Positions 15,187 to 24,136 of a stretch of DNA of 64,000 bases are shown in pieces. The stretch comes from JBNKHH01 sp050290245 (GTDB taxonomy: Bacteria > Pseudomonadota > Alphaproteobacteria > Rhodobacterales > Rhodobacteraceae): NCBI GenBank assembly GCA_050290245.1, contig JBNKHH010000024.1, forward strand, positions 92,996 through 156,995. Direction: 5' to 3'. Under the pieces are notes generated by a model. The model saw nothing but the letters and a program-made list of their open reading frames with translations. It was not told the DNA's origin and ran no database searches. The position numbers were made by a program, and so were the translations under genes. The first letter of the stretch is position 1; the number at the start of each line of letters is the position of its first letter.

Positions 15187-16101
15187 TCAGGCCAGCCAGG
15201 CAAGCGAGAACAGCGACAGCACGCTGGTCCAGACAATCACCGGGGCAATGTTGCGGGTCGACACCCCGTGCAGAAGCGCCAGCGCAAAGGCCATGGCACC
15301 GGATGGCCCGGCGGCGTTCAGGCGGAACAATTCGGTCCATGGGTTGCCGGGAGACAGAACCATGAAGCCAGCCCAGACCAGGAGCGGAAAGCACAGGAGT
15401 TTGATCGCCGATATTCCCGCGATGGTGGCATTCGGGACGATGGTATTGGCCGAGAGCACGACGCCCATGGCAAAAAGCGTCATCGGCGCAGCCCCCGCAC
15501 CTGCAAAACGGGCAGCGGTCAGGATCGGCTCGGGGACCTGGACATGTCCGAGATTCAGCCCGAGGGCGAGGACGATGGTGGCCAGGATCGGATTTCGCAG
15601 GATCTTGGGCAGAGCGGCGGAGAGCGCCGAGGTTCGTCCGTTGCCTTTGCCAGATATGATTTCCATCGAGACGATGAAAAAGCCAAAGGAGAGTGACGAG
15701 TCGAGCGCGACAATGGCCGTGATCGGCAGCGCTTCGGCGTCGCCATAGATCAGCGTTGCGATCGACCAGATATAGAGCAGTGAATTGACGAATACGACTG
15801 CCATGCCAAGCAACCAGGCCTCGGCCAGCGGGCACTTGTAGAGGGTCCTGGCGACTATGAATGTGCCTGTAAAACCAATGATTTCGCAGGCGAGGTAAAT
15901 GCCTATCGCGTCGAAACGGACCGTCGAAAGGTCGAGCCCGGTCAAGAGCATGAAGATCAGCGGCGGTTGCAGAACCAAGAACGCGATACGGTTGACAGCA
16001 CGGGCTTCGTCCTGGCTGACGGTCTTTGCGCGCCCCAAGATGAAGCCGAGCGCCAGCATCGAAAAGACCGGAAGGATGTTATGTGTCAGGACGTGGAGCA
16101 T
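15187..16101 (-). CDS. AEC family transporter (auxin efflux carrier type)
   Basis: This 304-residue protein is almost wholly hydrophobic with about ten membrane helices in two halves. The N-terminal half has MLALGFILGRA and the C-terminal half has ALALLHGVSTRNIAPVIVW, as in bacterial AEC/malonate-carrier-like permeases. The transported solute is unknown. It sits between the MoxR gene and the GNAT-DUF2927-VWA unit, with 121 bp and 219 bp gaps, so it is probably a separate transcription unit. Confidence 0.88.
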   Translation of the reverse strand: MLHVLTHNILPVFSMLALGFILGRAKTVSQDEARAVNRIAFLVLQPPLIFMLLTGLDLSTVRFDAIGIYLACEIIGFTGTFIVARTLYKCPLAEAWLLGMAVVFVNSLLYIWSIATLIYGDAEALPITAIVALDSSLSFGFFIVSMEIISGKGNGRTSALSAALPKILRNPILATIVLALGLNLGHVQVPEPILTAARFAGAGAAPMTLFAMGVVLSANTIVPNATIAGISAIKLLCFPLLVWAGFMVLSPGNPWTELFRLNAAGPSGAMAFALALLHGVSTRNIAPVIVWTSVLSLFSLAWLA

Positions 16102-16222
16102 CAGGACGTTTCCGTGTCTCGGTCAGGCCGCACGGTCGGCACAGTGGACGGTGCGCTATTGGCGTAATTTGAGCTGGGTAAAGCCAGGGGGCGCTGGCTG
16201 ACGCTGAAAGGCGGTGAAACGC

Positions 16223-17062
16223 TCACCCGCGGCCACGCGCCATGAAGGCGAGCCGTTCGAAAAGCTGCACGTCCTGCTCGTTTTTCAGAAGAGCGCCGTG
16301 GAGTTTTGGCAGGGTGTCCTTTCCGCCACGCTGCAAATCCTCGGCGCTTAGATCCTCGGCAAGGATCAGTTTGAGCCAATCGAGCACCTCGGATGTCGAG
16401 GGCTTTTTCTTCAGCCCAGGTGTATCTCGAATTTCGAAAAACTGTGTCAAAGCAGTGGTTAACAGGCGGTTCTTGATGCCAGGAAAATGCACGTCGATGA
16501 TGGATTTCAGTGTCTCGGCATCAGGGAAACGGATATAATGGAAGAAACAGCGGCGCAGGAAGGCGTCGGGGAGTTCCTTTTCGTTGTTCGAGGTGATGAT
16601 GACGATCGGGCGCCGGATGGCCTTGATGGTTTCGCCGGTCTCGTAGACGTGGAATTCCATGCGGTCGAGTTCCTGCAGCAGGTCGTTCGGAAACTCGATA
16701 TCGGCCTTGTCGATTTCATCGATCAGGAGGACGACGCGGTCCTCGGCGGTGAAGGCCTCCCACAGCTTGCCACGTTTGATGTAGGCCGAAACGTCGTGCA
16801 CCTTTCCGTCGCCCAGCTGGCTGTCGCGCAGTCGCGAAACGGCATCGTACTCATAAAGCCCCTGGGCGGCGCGGGTGGTGGACTTGATATGCCACTCGAT
16901 GATCCTGAGACCGAGCGCCGAGGAGACCTGACGGGCAAGCTCGGTCTTTCCTGTCCCGGGCTCTCCCTTGACCAGAAGCGGGCGTTCGAGCGTGATCGCG
17001 GCATTCACGGCAATGCGAAGATCGTCGGAGGCGATATAGCTGTCGGTTCCCTCAAACTTCAT
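16223..17062 (-). CDS. MoxR family AAA+ ATPase
   Basis: This 279-residue ATPase has Walker A GEPGTGKT (33-40), Walker B LLIDEID (112-118), sensor 1 IVIITSNNEKELP and the arginine-finger region FLRRCFFHYI. MoxR ATPases act with VWA proteins as chaperones for metal-centre insertion or complex maturation; the VWA partner is probably the CoxE-like gene at 11.8-13.0 kb. It starts at MKFEGTDSY. It is divergent from dksA across 198 bp. A weak AGCCAG/CTGGCT hairpin lies downstream (16182-16199) without a T tail. Confidence 0.92.
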   Translation of the reverse strand: MKFEGTDSYIASDDLRIAVNAAITLERPLLVKGEPGTGKTELARQVSSALGLRIIEWHIKSTTRAAQGLYEYDAVSRLRDSQLGDGKVHDVSAYIKRGKLWEAFTAEDRVVLLIDEIDKADIEFPNDLLQELDRMEFHVYETGETIKAIRRPIVIITSNNEKELPDAFLRRCFFHYIRFPDAETLKSIIDVHFPGIKNRLLTTALTQFFEIRDTPGLKKKPSTSEVLDWLKLILAEDLSAEDLQRGGKDTLPKLHGALLKNEQDVQLFERLAFMARGRG

Positions 17063-17260
17063 CGGTATCTCACTTTTCAAGGCATTTTCTGGCGCGAACC
17101 TAGCTTGGGGACTTTGCCCCCACAAGGGTATGGATCGTGTAGTGACAAGTCCCAATTGATAGGGTATCAGCCCGCAAAGACGAGGTGCCGGATGGCCGAG
17201 CGCGTAAATGTCGACCCGAAACTCCGGGATGGTTTGAGAATGACAAAAAAAGGTAAATCC

Positions 17261-17683
17261 ATGAAAGCCGAGGTTTTTCTCCCCGACGATTATCGCCCCG
17301 CAGAGGACGAGCCGTTCATGAACAAGCGGCAGACCGAGTATTTCCGCCGCAAACTTTTGAACTGGAAAGCCGAGCTGATGGACGACAGCAAGTCGACCAT
17401 CGAAGGCTTGCAGGATTCGACCCGCAATATTCCCGATATCGCCGACCGGGCCAGCGAAGAAACGGACCGCGCACTGGAACTGCGCACCCGCGACCGTCAG
17501 CGCAAGCTGGTCAGCAAGATCGACGCGGCGTTGCGCCGGATTGACGAGGGCGAATACGGCTATTGCGAAGAGACGGGCGAGCCGATCTCGCTGAAGCGTC
17601 TGGATGCCCGTCCGATCGCGACCTTGAGCCTCGAAGCCCAAGAGCGGCATGAGCGCGCCGAAAAGGTGCACCGCGACGACTGA
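17261..17683 (+). CDS. dksA: RNA polymerase-binding transcription factor DksA, zinc-finger-degenerate form
   Basis: DksA binds the RNA polymerase secondary channel and, with ppGpp, represses rRNA and activates amino-acid promoters. The 140-residue protein has a long coiled coil whose tip carries the functional DxxDxA motif (D59-I-A-D62-R-A64). Of the four zinc cysteines only C102 remains; the others are replaced, as in Rhodobacter sphaeroides DksA. An AAAAGG site precedes the chosen start MKAEVFLP; an in-frame ATG at 17192 would add 23 residues. A clear terminator follows. Confidence 0.92.
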   Translation: MKAEVFLPDDYRPAEDEPFMNKRQTEYFRRKLLNWKAELMDDSKSTIEGLQDSTRNIPDIADRASEETDRALELRTRDRQRKLVSKIDAALRRIDEGEYGYCEETGEPISLKRLDARPIATLSLEAQERHERAEKVHRDD

Positions 17684-17710
17684 GGTTCGCGGCAATTGGA
17701 GATTTGAGGC

Positions 17711-17744
17711 GCCTGTCTTGATCGGTATCAAGGCGGGCGTTTTT
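17711..17744 (+). terminator. Rho-independent terminator after dksA
   Basis: A 12-bp stem with two G-T pairs (GCCTGTCTTGAT / ATCAAGGCGGGC), a CGGT tetraloop and a GTTTTT tail lies 28 bp after the dksA stop. Confidence 0.85.
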
Positions 17745-17767
17745 CGTTTCAGGGCATGGGGATGGTC

Positions 17768-18904
17768 ATGACGAAACTGAACATCACGATTGCAGGCGCC
17801 GGGATCGGCGGGTTGGCGGCGGCGACGGCCCTGGCGCGGTCGGGGCACAAGGTCCGCGTGGCCGAAAAGGCGACCGAAATCCGGGAAGTCGGTGCGGGGA
17901 TACAACTGTCGCCAAACGGGATGGCGGTGATGAACGCGCTTGGTCTTGAGGAGGCGCTGGAGGAAGCGTCGATCCGTTCGGAAGCCGTGCGGCTGATTGA
18001 CGGGCGCACCGGGCGCGAGGTCGTCACGCTGGACCTGATGCGCGATGCGCCGGAGTTGCAGTGGCGGTTCATCCATAGGGCGCCGTTGATCGAGGTGTTG
18101 AGAATTGCCGCCGAGGACGCCGGCGCCGAGGTTGTGACCGGCGAGGAGGTCGTCGCACCTCCGGCCGGGGCGGCGCTATCGGGCGACGACCTGCTGATCG
18201 GGGCCGACGGGTTGAAATCGGCGGTGCGGGCAAGGGTCGACGAGGCATCCAAGCCGTTCTTTACCCGCCAGGTAGCCTGGCGCGCTGTGGTGCCGGAAGA
18301 AGACGTGCCGCCGGTGGTCGAGGTGCACATGGGGCCGGGGCGGCACCTGGTGAGCTATCCGTTGCTCGGTGGGCGCAGGAATATCGTGGCGGTCGAGGAG
18401 CGCATGGCCTGGGCCGAGGAAGGCTGGAGCCACGTGGATCACCCCGCCAATCTGCGCGCTGCTTTCGCCGGGTTCACACCCAGGGTGCGCGACTGGTTGG
18501 AACGCGTCCAGGAGGTGCATCTCTGGGGTTTGTTCCGTCACCGGGTCGCGGATCGCTGGTGGAATGGCCGACAGGTCATCCTGGGTGACGCCGCCCATCC
18601 GACGCTGCCGTTCCTGGCACAGGGCGCGAACCTGGCCCTGGAGGACGCCTGGGTGATGGCTGAGGCTCTCAAGGCACATCCGATAGAGGCGGCGCTCAAG
18701 GTCTATCAGGAGGCGCGCAAGCCGCGGGCGACTCGCGTTGTCAACGCCGCCAGTGATAATGCGCGCAACTATCACCTGCGGTTCCCGCCAATACGTGCCC
18801 TTGCACACACCGGACTGCGAGTGGTTGGGGCAATGGCACCAGCACGTCTCTTGGGACGATTCGACTGGCTCTATCGTCAGGATGTCACGCGCCAAAAATA
18901 TTGA
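17768..18904 (+). CDS. FAD-dependent monooxygenase, salicylate-hydroxylase-like
   Basis: This class A flavoprotein monooxygenase has the FAD motif GAGIGG (10-15), the DG motif (LIGADGLKSAVR) and the GD motif (ILGDAAHPTLPFLAQGANLA). Such enzymes hydroxylate aromatic or related ring compounds with NAD(P)H and oxygen; the substrate here is unknown. Three in-frame ATGs occur at 17756, 17762 and 17768; the last has the best-placed GGGG site, giving 378 residues. It is a single gene between dksA and zapE. Confidence 0.88.
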   Translation: MTKLNITIAGAGIGGLAAATALARSGHKVRVAEKATEIREVGAGIQLSPNGMAVMNALGLEEALEEASIRSEAVRLIDGRTGREVVTLDLMRDAPELQWRFIHRAPLIEVLRIAAEDAGAEVVTGEEVVAPPAGAALSGDDLLIGADGLKSAVRARVDEASKPFFTRQVAWRAVVPEEDVPPVVEVHMGPGRHLVSYPLLGGRRNIVAVEERMAWAEEGWSHVDHPANLRAAFAGFTPRVRDWLERVQEVHLWGLFRHRVADRWWNGRQVILGDAAHPTLPFLAQGANLALEDAWVMAEALKAHPIEAALKVYQEARKPRATRVVNAASDNARNYHLRFPPIRALAHTGLRVVGAMAPARLLGRFDWLYRQDVTRQKY

Positions 18905-18982
18905 CAGGCGCGCGTTAAGAATTTCAGCAATCGCGCGCGTTTACTCTTGCCCCTTTCGGCCCATTCCGGTTTTGAAAGCTCC

Positions 18983-20056
18983 ATGGGCGTGGTGACGACG
19001 GCATATGACAACAAGATCGTCGCGGGCGGGCTTGAACCCGATCCCGCCCAGATCGCCGTCTTGCCCGTGTTCGACCGCATCGCCGAGGAACTGGCTGCGG
19101 CCCAGCCGAAAAAACGCTTGTCCGGGTTGTTCGCGAAAAAGCCCGAGCCGGTCAGGGGATTGTACCTGTGGGGTGGGGTCGGCCGCGGCAAGTCGATGCT
19201 GATGGACCTGTTCCACGAAGTAGTTGGCGGTGATCATTCACGGCGCGTACATTTTCATGCTTTCATGCAAGAGGTGCAGGCGGGGTTGCACGAGGCGCGC
19301 AAAACAGGTGTGGACGACGCGATCCTGCCGGTCGCGGCGGCGATGGCCGAGGGGCTGCGCATCCTCTGTCTGGACGAGATGCAGATCACCGATATTGCCG
19401 ACGCGATGATCGTGGGGCGGCTGTTCGACCAGATGTTCGCGGCGGGCGTGACGGTCGTTACCACCTCGAACCGACCGCCTGACGATTTGTACAAGGACGG
19501 GCTGAACCGCGGCCTGTTCCTGCCGTTCATCGAAATGATGAAGACGCAGCTGGAGGTGCGCGAACTGGTCTCGCCGCGCGATTATCGCCAGGACCGCCTG
19601 GAAGGCGAACAGGTCTATTTCCATCCGGCCGACGCGCGCGCACGGGCCGCGGCTTCGGCCATCTGGGAAGATCTTACGCATGGCGACGTGCACCCTCTGA
19701 TCCTGCACGTGAAGGGGCGACAGGTTGAGATCCCTGCCTTCGCGCACGGTATGGCACGTGCCAGCTTTTATGACCTTTGCGGCCAACCGCTTGGTCCTGC
19801 GGACTACCTGGCGCTGGCCTCGTCGGTTCGGCTCCTGATCCTGGAAGACATCCCGCGACTGAGCTCCGAGAATTACAACCAGGCCCGCAGGTTCGTGACA
19901 TTGATCGACGCGCTGTACGAGGCGCGGGTGCGTCTGATCGCGACTGCGGCGGATGTGCCCGAACACCTCTATATCGAGGGCGAGGGCAGCTTCGAGTTCG
20001 AGCGGACGGCAAGCCGGCTGCGCGAGATGCAGGCGGCGGAATGGGGTCTGGCCTAG
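18983..20056 (+). CDS. zapE: Cell division protein ZapE (AFG1-like ATPase)
   Basis: This 357-residue ATPase has Walker A GGVGRGKS (64-71), Walker B LCLDEMQ and a sensor segment VTTSNRPPDDLYKDGLNR, all typical of the AFG1/ZapE family. ZapE associates with the Z-ring and with the inner membrane; mitochondrial AFG1 helps degrade respiratory subunits. The ATG start MGVVTTAYD was chosen over a TTG 12 codons upstream. The C-terminal segment FEFERTASRLREM is also family-typical. Confidence 0.93.
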   Translation: MGVVTTAYDNKIVAGGLEPDPAQIAVLPVFDRIAEELAAAQPKKRLSGLFAKKPEPVRGLYLWGGVGRGKSMLMDLFHEVVGGDHSRRVHFHAFMQEVQAGLHEARKTGVDDAILPVAAAMAEGLRILCLDEMQITDIADAMIVGRLFDQMFAAGVTVVTTSNRPPDDLYKDGLNRGLFLPFIEMMKTQLEVRELVSPRDYRQDRLEGEQVYFHPADARARAAASAIWEDLTHGDVHPLILHVKGRQVEIPAFAHGMARASFYDLCGQPLGPADYLALASSVRLLILEDIPRLSSENYNQARRFVTLIDALYEARVRLIATAADVPEHLYIEGEGSFEFERTASRLREMQAAEWGLA

Positions 20057-20090
20057 GCCCGACCCGACGTTTCGCGGCTGGATGTTCGGC

Positions 20091-21305
20091 CTACTCCAGG
20101 GGAGCCGTGTTCCTGATAAACAGCGTCAGTATGAAGGCTATCGTCACCAGCACCAGGGCGCCGATCGCGAGAGGGCGGATTGTGCCGTCGAAAGCCTGGC
20201 CGATGGGGGCGGCAAGGAGCGCGGCCCCAATTGTGGAAAATGCAGTGATGATCGAGGCGGCAAGGCCTGCCACATGGCCGACAGGTTCAAGCGCGATGGC
20301 GTTCATGTTCCCGATGCCGAAACCCGCCAGGTAGAAGATCGACGTGAACCAGATGAAGGCGACGGGGAAGTGCAAGCCGCCCACCAGTGCCCCGGTGGAC
20401 AAAAGGACGATGAAGGTCAGCGAGAGGCAGGCCTGCACCAGCAGTGCCCATTTCACCACGTTTCGCATCCCGACCCTGATCACGATGGCAGCGTTTAAGA
20501 GGTTCGAGCCTGCTGCCAGCACGGACATGCCGCCGAACCAGAAGGGGAAGGTTTCGCCCTTGCCGAACACCTGGTCGAAAACCTGCTGGCTGGACATGAG
20601 AGCCGAGAACAGCGTGGCGAAGATCAGCGTTTGCACCAGAATGGCCAGCACAACCTGACGGTTGCCGAGGACTTCGCGGGTGCCGGAAACAAGCACGGCC
20701 AGTCGAAAGGGCCTTCGGCGCCCGGGGGGCAGCGTCTCGGGCTGGCGCAGGATGAGCCAGGACACAGCGATCAGGGCAAATACCGCGAAGGAGGCGAAGA
20801 TCGATCGCCAACCGAAGAGGCTGGCCAGCACCCATCCGATGGAGGGAGCAAAAACCGGGGCGAGGGTGAAGACGAAAATGACGAAGCTGACGATCTGCGC
20901 CATTTGACGCCCCGAGAACAGGTCGCGAATGATCGCCATCGACGCCACGCGGGGGCCTGCCGCGCCGAGGCCTTGCAGGAAACGTGCCGCGAGGAGGAGT
21001 TCGAGGCTTTGCGTCATGGCCGAGGCGAGTGCGCCAGCGATGTAGATGCCAGCACCCACCACCGCGATCGGTCGGCGACCGTAAGCGTCCGACAGGGGCC
21101 CGGTGAAGAAGGTGCCGACGCCAAGTCCGATGACGAATGAAGCGATGACAAGTTGGGCGCGGTTGGCGCTGTCGGGACTGAGAGCCGCGCCGATATCAGG
21201 GATGGCAGGCAGCATCGCGTCGATGGAAAACGCCACTGTGGCCGTCATCATCGCCATGAGCGCCACGAGTTCGGTGCGGGAAATCGCGTTTTCGTACTTA
21301 GCCAT
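20091..21305 (-). CDS. MFS drug-efflux transporter, Bcr/CflA family
   Basis: This 404-residue transporter has about 12 membrane helices. It carries motif A GPLSDAYGRRPIAVVG after helix 2 and the family-typical start in which helix 1 reads FSIDAMLPAIPDIG. Bcr/CflA members export drugs, sulfonamides or small peptides with proton antiport. Its start overlaps the end of the DsbA-like gene by 8 bp, so it is the last gene of a three-gene operon with the ligase. Confidence 0.9.
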   Translation of the reverse strand: MAKYENAISRTELVALMAMMTATVAFSIDAMLPAIPDIGAALSPDSANRAQLVIASFVIGLGVGTFFTGPLSDAYGRRPIAVVGAGIYIAGALASAMTQSLELLLAARFLQGLGAAGPRVASMAIIRDLFSGRQMAQIVSFVIFVFTLAPVFAPSIGWVLASLFGWRSIFASFAVFALIAVSWLILRQPETLPPGRRRPFRLAVLVSGTREVLGNRQVVLAILVQTLIFATLFSALMSSQQVFDQVFGKGETFPFWFGGMSVLAAGSNLLNAAIVIRVGMRNVVKWALLVQACLSLTFIVLLSTGALVGGLHFPVAFIWFTSIFYLAGFGIGNMNAIALEPVGHVAGLAASIITAFSTIGAALLAAPIGQAFDGTIRPLAIGALVLVTIAFILTLFIRNTAPLE

Positions 21306-21948
21306 CGCTGTCGGCTTTTAATTGGTCCGCCAGTTCATCAATGACTTTCAGCCAGAGTTCCGTGGGTTGTGCGCCGGGGGCAACGTGCTGGTTCGCAACG
21401 ATAAAGCATGGCACCCCGCTGACGCCACGCTGCCGGGCGTGGGCGTCGCGCGCAGCGATGTCGGCTGCGTCGGCGTCCGACGCGAGGAGCCGTTCGGTCA
21501 TCTCGCGGTCCATTCCGATGCCCTCGGCGATGTCGAGGAGAACGGCTGGCTCGCCAATGTCCAGGCCGTCCTGGAAATAGGCCTTGAATAGACGTGACAC
21601 GGCGGCGGTCTGGCGGCCCTCGAGCATGGCCCAGTGGATCAGTCGGTGAGCATCAAGGGTGTTTGGCGTGCGTTTGATCGCGCCGAAGTCAAGCGTCAGG
21701 CCCGCCGCATTGGCGGTCTCTTCGATCTGGGTGTAGGTCTTGACCGCGTTGTCACGGCCGCCGAACTTGGTTTCCAGGTAGGTGCGGCGATCCATGCCTT
21801 CCTTGGGCATGTCGGGGTTCAGCTGGAACGGGTGCCATTCGATCGAAAAGGGGTGATCCGGGCGCTGTTCGAGCGCGCGGTCGAGGTTGGTCTTGCCAAT
21901 GTAGCACCAGGGGCAGATGGGGTCGCTGAGAATATCGAGCTTGATCAT
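21298..21948 (-). CDS. DsbA family oxidoreductase, FrnE/HCCA-isomerase-like
   Basis: This 216-residue protein has the thioredoxin-fold DsbA-like architecture with the active-site CPWC (C12 and C15) and the cis-Pro loop GVSGVPCF. It lacks a signal peptide, so it acts in the cytoplasm, like FrnE proteins. FrnE-like and 2-hydroxychromene-2-carboxylate isomerase proteins share the fold, but isomerases lack the CxxC. It overlaps the ligase gene upstream by 4 bp. Confidence 0.9.
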   Translation of the reverse strand: MIKLDILSDPICPWCYIGKTNLDRALEQRPDHPFSIEWHPFQLNPDMPKEGMDRRTYLETKFGGRDNAVKTYTQIEETANAAGLTLDFGAIKRTPNTLDAHRLIHWAMLEGRQTAAVSRLFKAYFQDGLDIGEPAVLLDIAEGIGMDREMTERLLASDADAADIAARDAHARQRGVSGVPCFIVANQHVAPGAQPTELWLKVIDELADQLKADSDG

Positions 21949-23453
21949 TGCGGGAACTCGTTCGCAGGCCCGAGCGCCCGACGCAAGAGCTTTCCGTTGG
22001 CATTTTTGGGCAGCGCCTGTTCGTGGATGAACAGACGGGGTTGCTTGTAGCGCGCGAGGTGGGCCTCGGCGTGGGCCCTGAGTGCGGCGTCATCCACCGC
22101 GGTAGGGCCGGTGTAATGGAGCGCGATCAGTGTGGTCTCGGGCGTCACAGCGCGGTCGACTGCGGCGGCTTCGTCTATGCCGGGGTGGCGCATCATGGCG
22201 GCCTCGACCTCGATCGGGGAGACGCGGAAACCGCCGGCGGTCAGGATGTCGTCGGTGCGGCCGTGGTATTCGATGGCGCCGTCTTCACGCATGAGACCCT
22301 GGTCACCGGTCAGGAACCAGTCGCCACTGGTGCGTGAAGCGGTATCGGCGCCGAGGTAGTCGAGCATCAGCCCGAGGTCTGACCGGTGGACGCCAATGGC
22401 GCCGACCTGGCCGCGCTGGACCGGGCCGTCGTCGCCCAGGATCGCCAGGGCGCGGCCCGGCTGGGCATAGCCGAGCGTGCCCGCCGGTGCTGGGCGGTCG
22501 GGGGAGCCGGAGATGAAGGTCGAGCATTCGGACTGGCCGAAGGCTTCGTGAATGTCGGTGCCCGTGACGGTGCGCCAGTGTTCGCGCAGGGACTCGGGCA
22601 GTTTCTCGCCGGCTGCGAGGACGTGGCGCAGCTTGGGAAGCGTTGGCAAGGGGCCCCTGAGAAGGTGACGAAAGATACCGGGCGCGCCCGCGATCAGCGT
22701 CGCTTCATGGCGTTTCGCCAGGAGCGGCAGCATCTCGGGGGCGGTGCCGGGAGCGAGGACGAGCGCGGTGGCACCCATTGCCCAGGGGTCGAGAAGGCCG
22801 GTGCCGAGGGTGAAGGTCCAGTTGAAGGCGCCCGCGTGCAGCATGCGGTCGTCCGTCGTGAGGCCGTACCAGCCTTTTGTCATCAGGCCGCGCGCCAAGA
22901 TGGCACGGTGCGCGTGGACCACGCCTGTCGGGGTGCCGGAGGTGCCGGAGGTAAAGACGATATACGCCGGATCGTTGGCCGCGGTGTCGGTGGCTGCGTC
23001 GGTGGGGCTGGATTTGGCAAGGTCGGCGGCCTGCAGGACGGGCGCGTCATAATCCGGCAAGGCGACTCCGGGGCCTGCGACGACAGCGGCGGGCTGGAGA
23101 AGGGTGGTGATCTTGGTAATCTCTTCGCGACCGAGGGCGGCAGCAGTCGGAACTGGAACAAGCCCGGCGGTGATGGCGCCGAGGAAGGTGATCGGAAAAT
23201 CAGGTGTATTGCCGATGCGCATGAGGACGCGGTCGCCGGAGCTGAGCCCGTTTGCCCGGAGGCCGCCCGCCATGCGCAGGACCGCATCGCGCAGGCGACC
23301 ATAGCTGAGCCTCTCGGCTCCGGTGGCGCTGAGGAGCGCGAGGGCGATCTTGTCGTCCGGTGCGCCATTGGACCAGAGCACATGGCGCGCAAGGTTCAGG
23401 CGGTCGGGGCAGGCAGGGCCGGGGCGGTGATCGTCGATGGCAAGCATGGCCAT
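21945..23453 (-). CDS. AMP-dependent acyl/aryl-CoA synthetase, benzoate-CoA-ligase-like
   Basis: This 502-residue ANL-superfamily ligase has the P-loop-like AMP motif YIVFTSGTSGTPTGV, the hinge motifs WFLTGDQG and RTDDILTAGGFRVSP, and the catalytic C-terminal Lys in PKNANGKLLRRAL. These enzymes activate carboxylic acids to CoA thioesters. Overall pattern and short length point to the benzoate-CoA ligase branch, but the substrate is unproven. It is the first gene of the ligase / DsbA-like / MFS operon and is divergent from the XRE-cupin regulator. A second Met two codons in is also possible. Confidence 0.85.
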   Translation of the reverse strand: MAMLAIDDHRPGPACPDRLNLARHVLWSNGAPDDKIALALLSATGAERLSYGRLRDAVLRMAGGLRANGLSSGDRVLMRIGNTPDFPITFLGAITAGLVPVPTAAALGREEITKITTLLQPAAVVAGPGVALPDYDAPVLQAADLAKSSPTDAATDTAANDPAYIVFTSGTSGTPTGVVHAHRAILARGLMTKGWYGLTTDDRMLHAGAFNWTFTLGTGLLDPWAMGATALVLAPGTAPEMLPLLAKRHEATLIAGAPGIFRHLLRGPLPTLPKLRHVLAAGEKLPESLREHWRTVTGTDIHEAFGQSECSTFISGSPDRPAPAGTLGYAQPGRALAILGDDGPVQRGQVGAIGVHRSDLGLMLDYLGADTASRTSGDWFLTGDQGLMREDGAIEYHGRTDDILTAGGFRVSPIEVEAAMMRHPGIDEAAAVDRAVTPETTLIALHYTGPTAVDDAALRAHAEAHLARYKQPRLFIHEQALPKNANGKLLRRALGPANEFPQ

Positions 23454-23476
23454 CGGGTACTGGTGTGCGCTGCCAG

Positions 23477-23506
23477 TTGCAAGCTGTACGGGGATGGCGC
23501 TATAGG
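23477..23506 (+). promoter_or_regulatory. Possible promoter of the XRE-cupin regulator gene
   Basis: TTGCAA (23477-23482) and TATAGG (23501-23506) are 18 bp apart. Predicted transcription start would fall at or next to the ATG at 23513, so the mRNA could be nearly leaderless. An AGGG 5 bp before the ATG is the only ribosome-site candidate. Confidence 0.35.
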
Positions 23507-23512
23507 GCGAGC

Positions 23513-24136
23513 ATGTCCAAACGCACCGAACCTTCGCTGATCCGCCTTGCGCGCGCGAATGATGCCGATGGCCCGGAACCGCAACCGCTGGACCTGGGCG
23601 AACGTGTGCGCGCGCTGCGCAAACAGCGCGACTGGACTCTGGAGCAGGCCGCAAAGCAGGCCGGATTGGCGCGGTCGACCTTGTCGAAGATCGAAAACGG
23701 GCAGATGTCGCCGACCTATGACGCGCTGAAAAAGCTGGCGGTCGGTCTTGATATCTCGGTGCCACAGTTGTTCACACCGCCCGGTGGCGATCAGATCACG
23801 GGCCGTTTTGCCGTCACCAAGGCAGGTGAGGGGCAGGCCCATGCCACGGCCACCTATGAGCATGATCTCTTGGCTGGCGCGCTGACCAAGAAGGCGATGC
23901 TGCCCTATCGGGCGCGCGTGCGGGCCCGGTCGATGGAGGAGTTCGACGGCTGGGTCCGCCATGACGGCGAAGAGTTTCTGTATGTGCTGACCGGAGTGGT
24001 CCGGCTTTACACCGAGTTTTACGAGCCGGTGGAGCTAAGGCGGGGGGACAGCGCCTATTACGACGCTGCCATGGGGCACAACGTGATTTCCTTGAGCGAG
24101 GAGGACGCCACCATCCTTTGGGTGACGTCCCTTTGA
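23513..24136 (+). CDS. XRE family regulator with C-terminal cupin sensor domain
   Basis: This 207-residue protein joins an N-terminal HTH domain (about 28-85, QAAKQAGLARSTLSKIENGQ) to a C-terminal cupin domain (about 130-205, with EEFLYVLTGVVRLY and ELRRGDSAYYDA). Proteins of this layout sense small ligands and often repress an adjacent divergent operon, here the ligase/DsbA/MFS operon 59 bp away. Ligand unknown. The start MSKRTEP was chosen because further upstream codons run into the ligase gene. Confidence 0.9.
   Translation: MSKRTEPSLIRLARANDADGPEPQPLDLGERVRALRKQRDWTLEQAAKQAGLARSTLSKIENGQMSPTYDALKKLAVGLDISVPQLFTPPGGDQITGRFAVTKAGEGQAHATATYEHDLLAGALTKKAMLPYRARVRARSMEEFDGWVRHDGEEFLYVLTGVVRLYTEFYEPVELRRGDSAYYDAAMGHNVISLSEEDATILWVTSL

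Noticed and set aside
16223..18076. A long N-terminal extension of the MoxR frame over dksA
   Set aside because: The extension is antisense to dksA and unlike MoxR; the short start at 17062 gives the normal family length.
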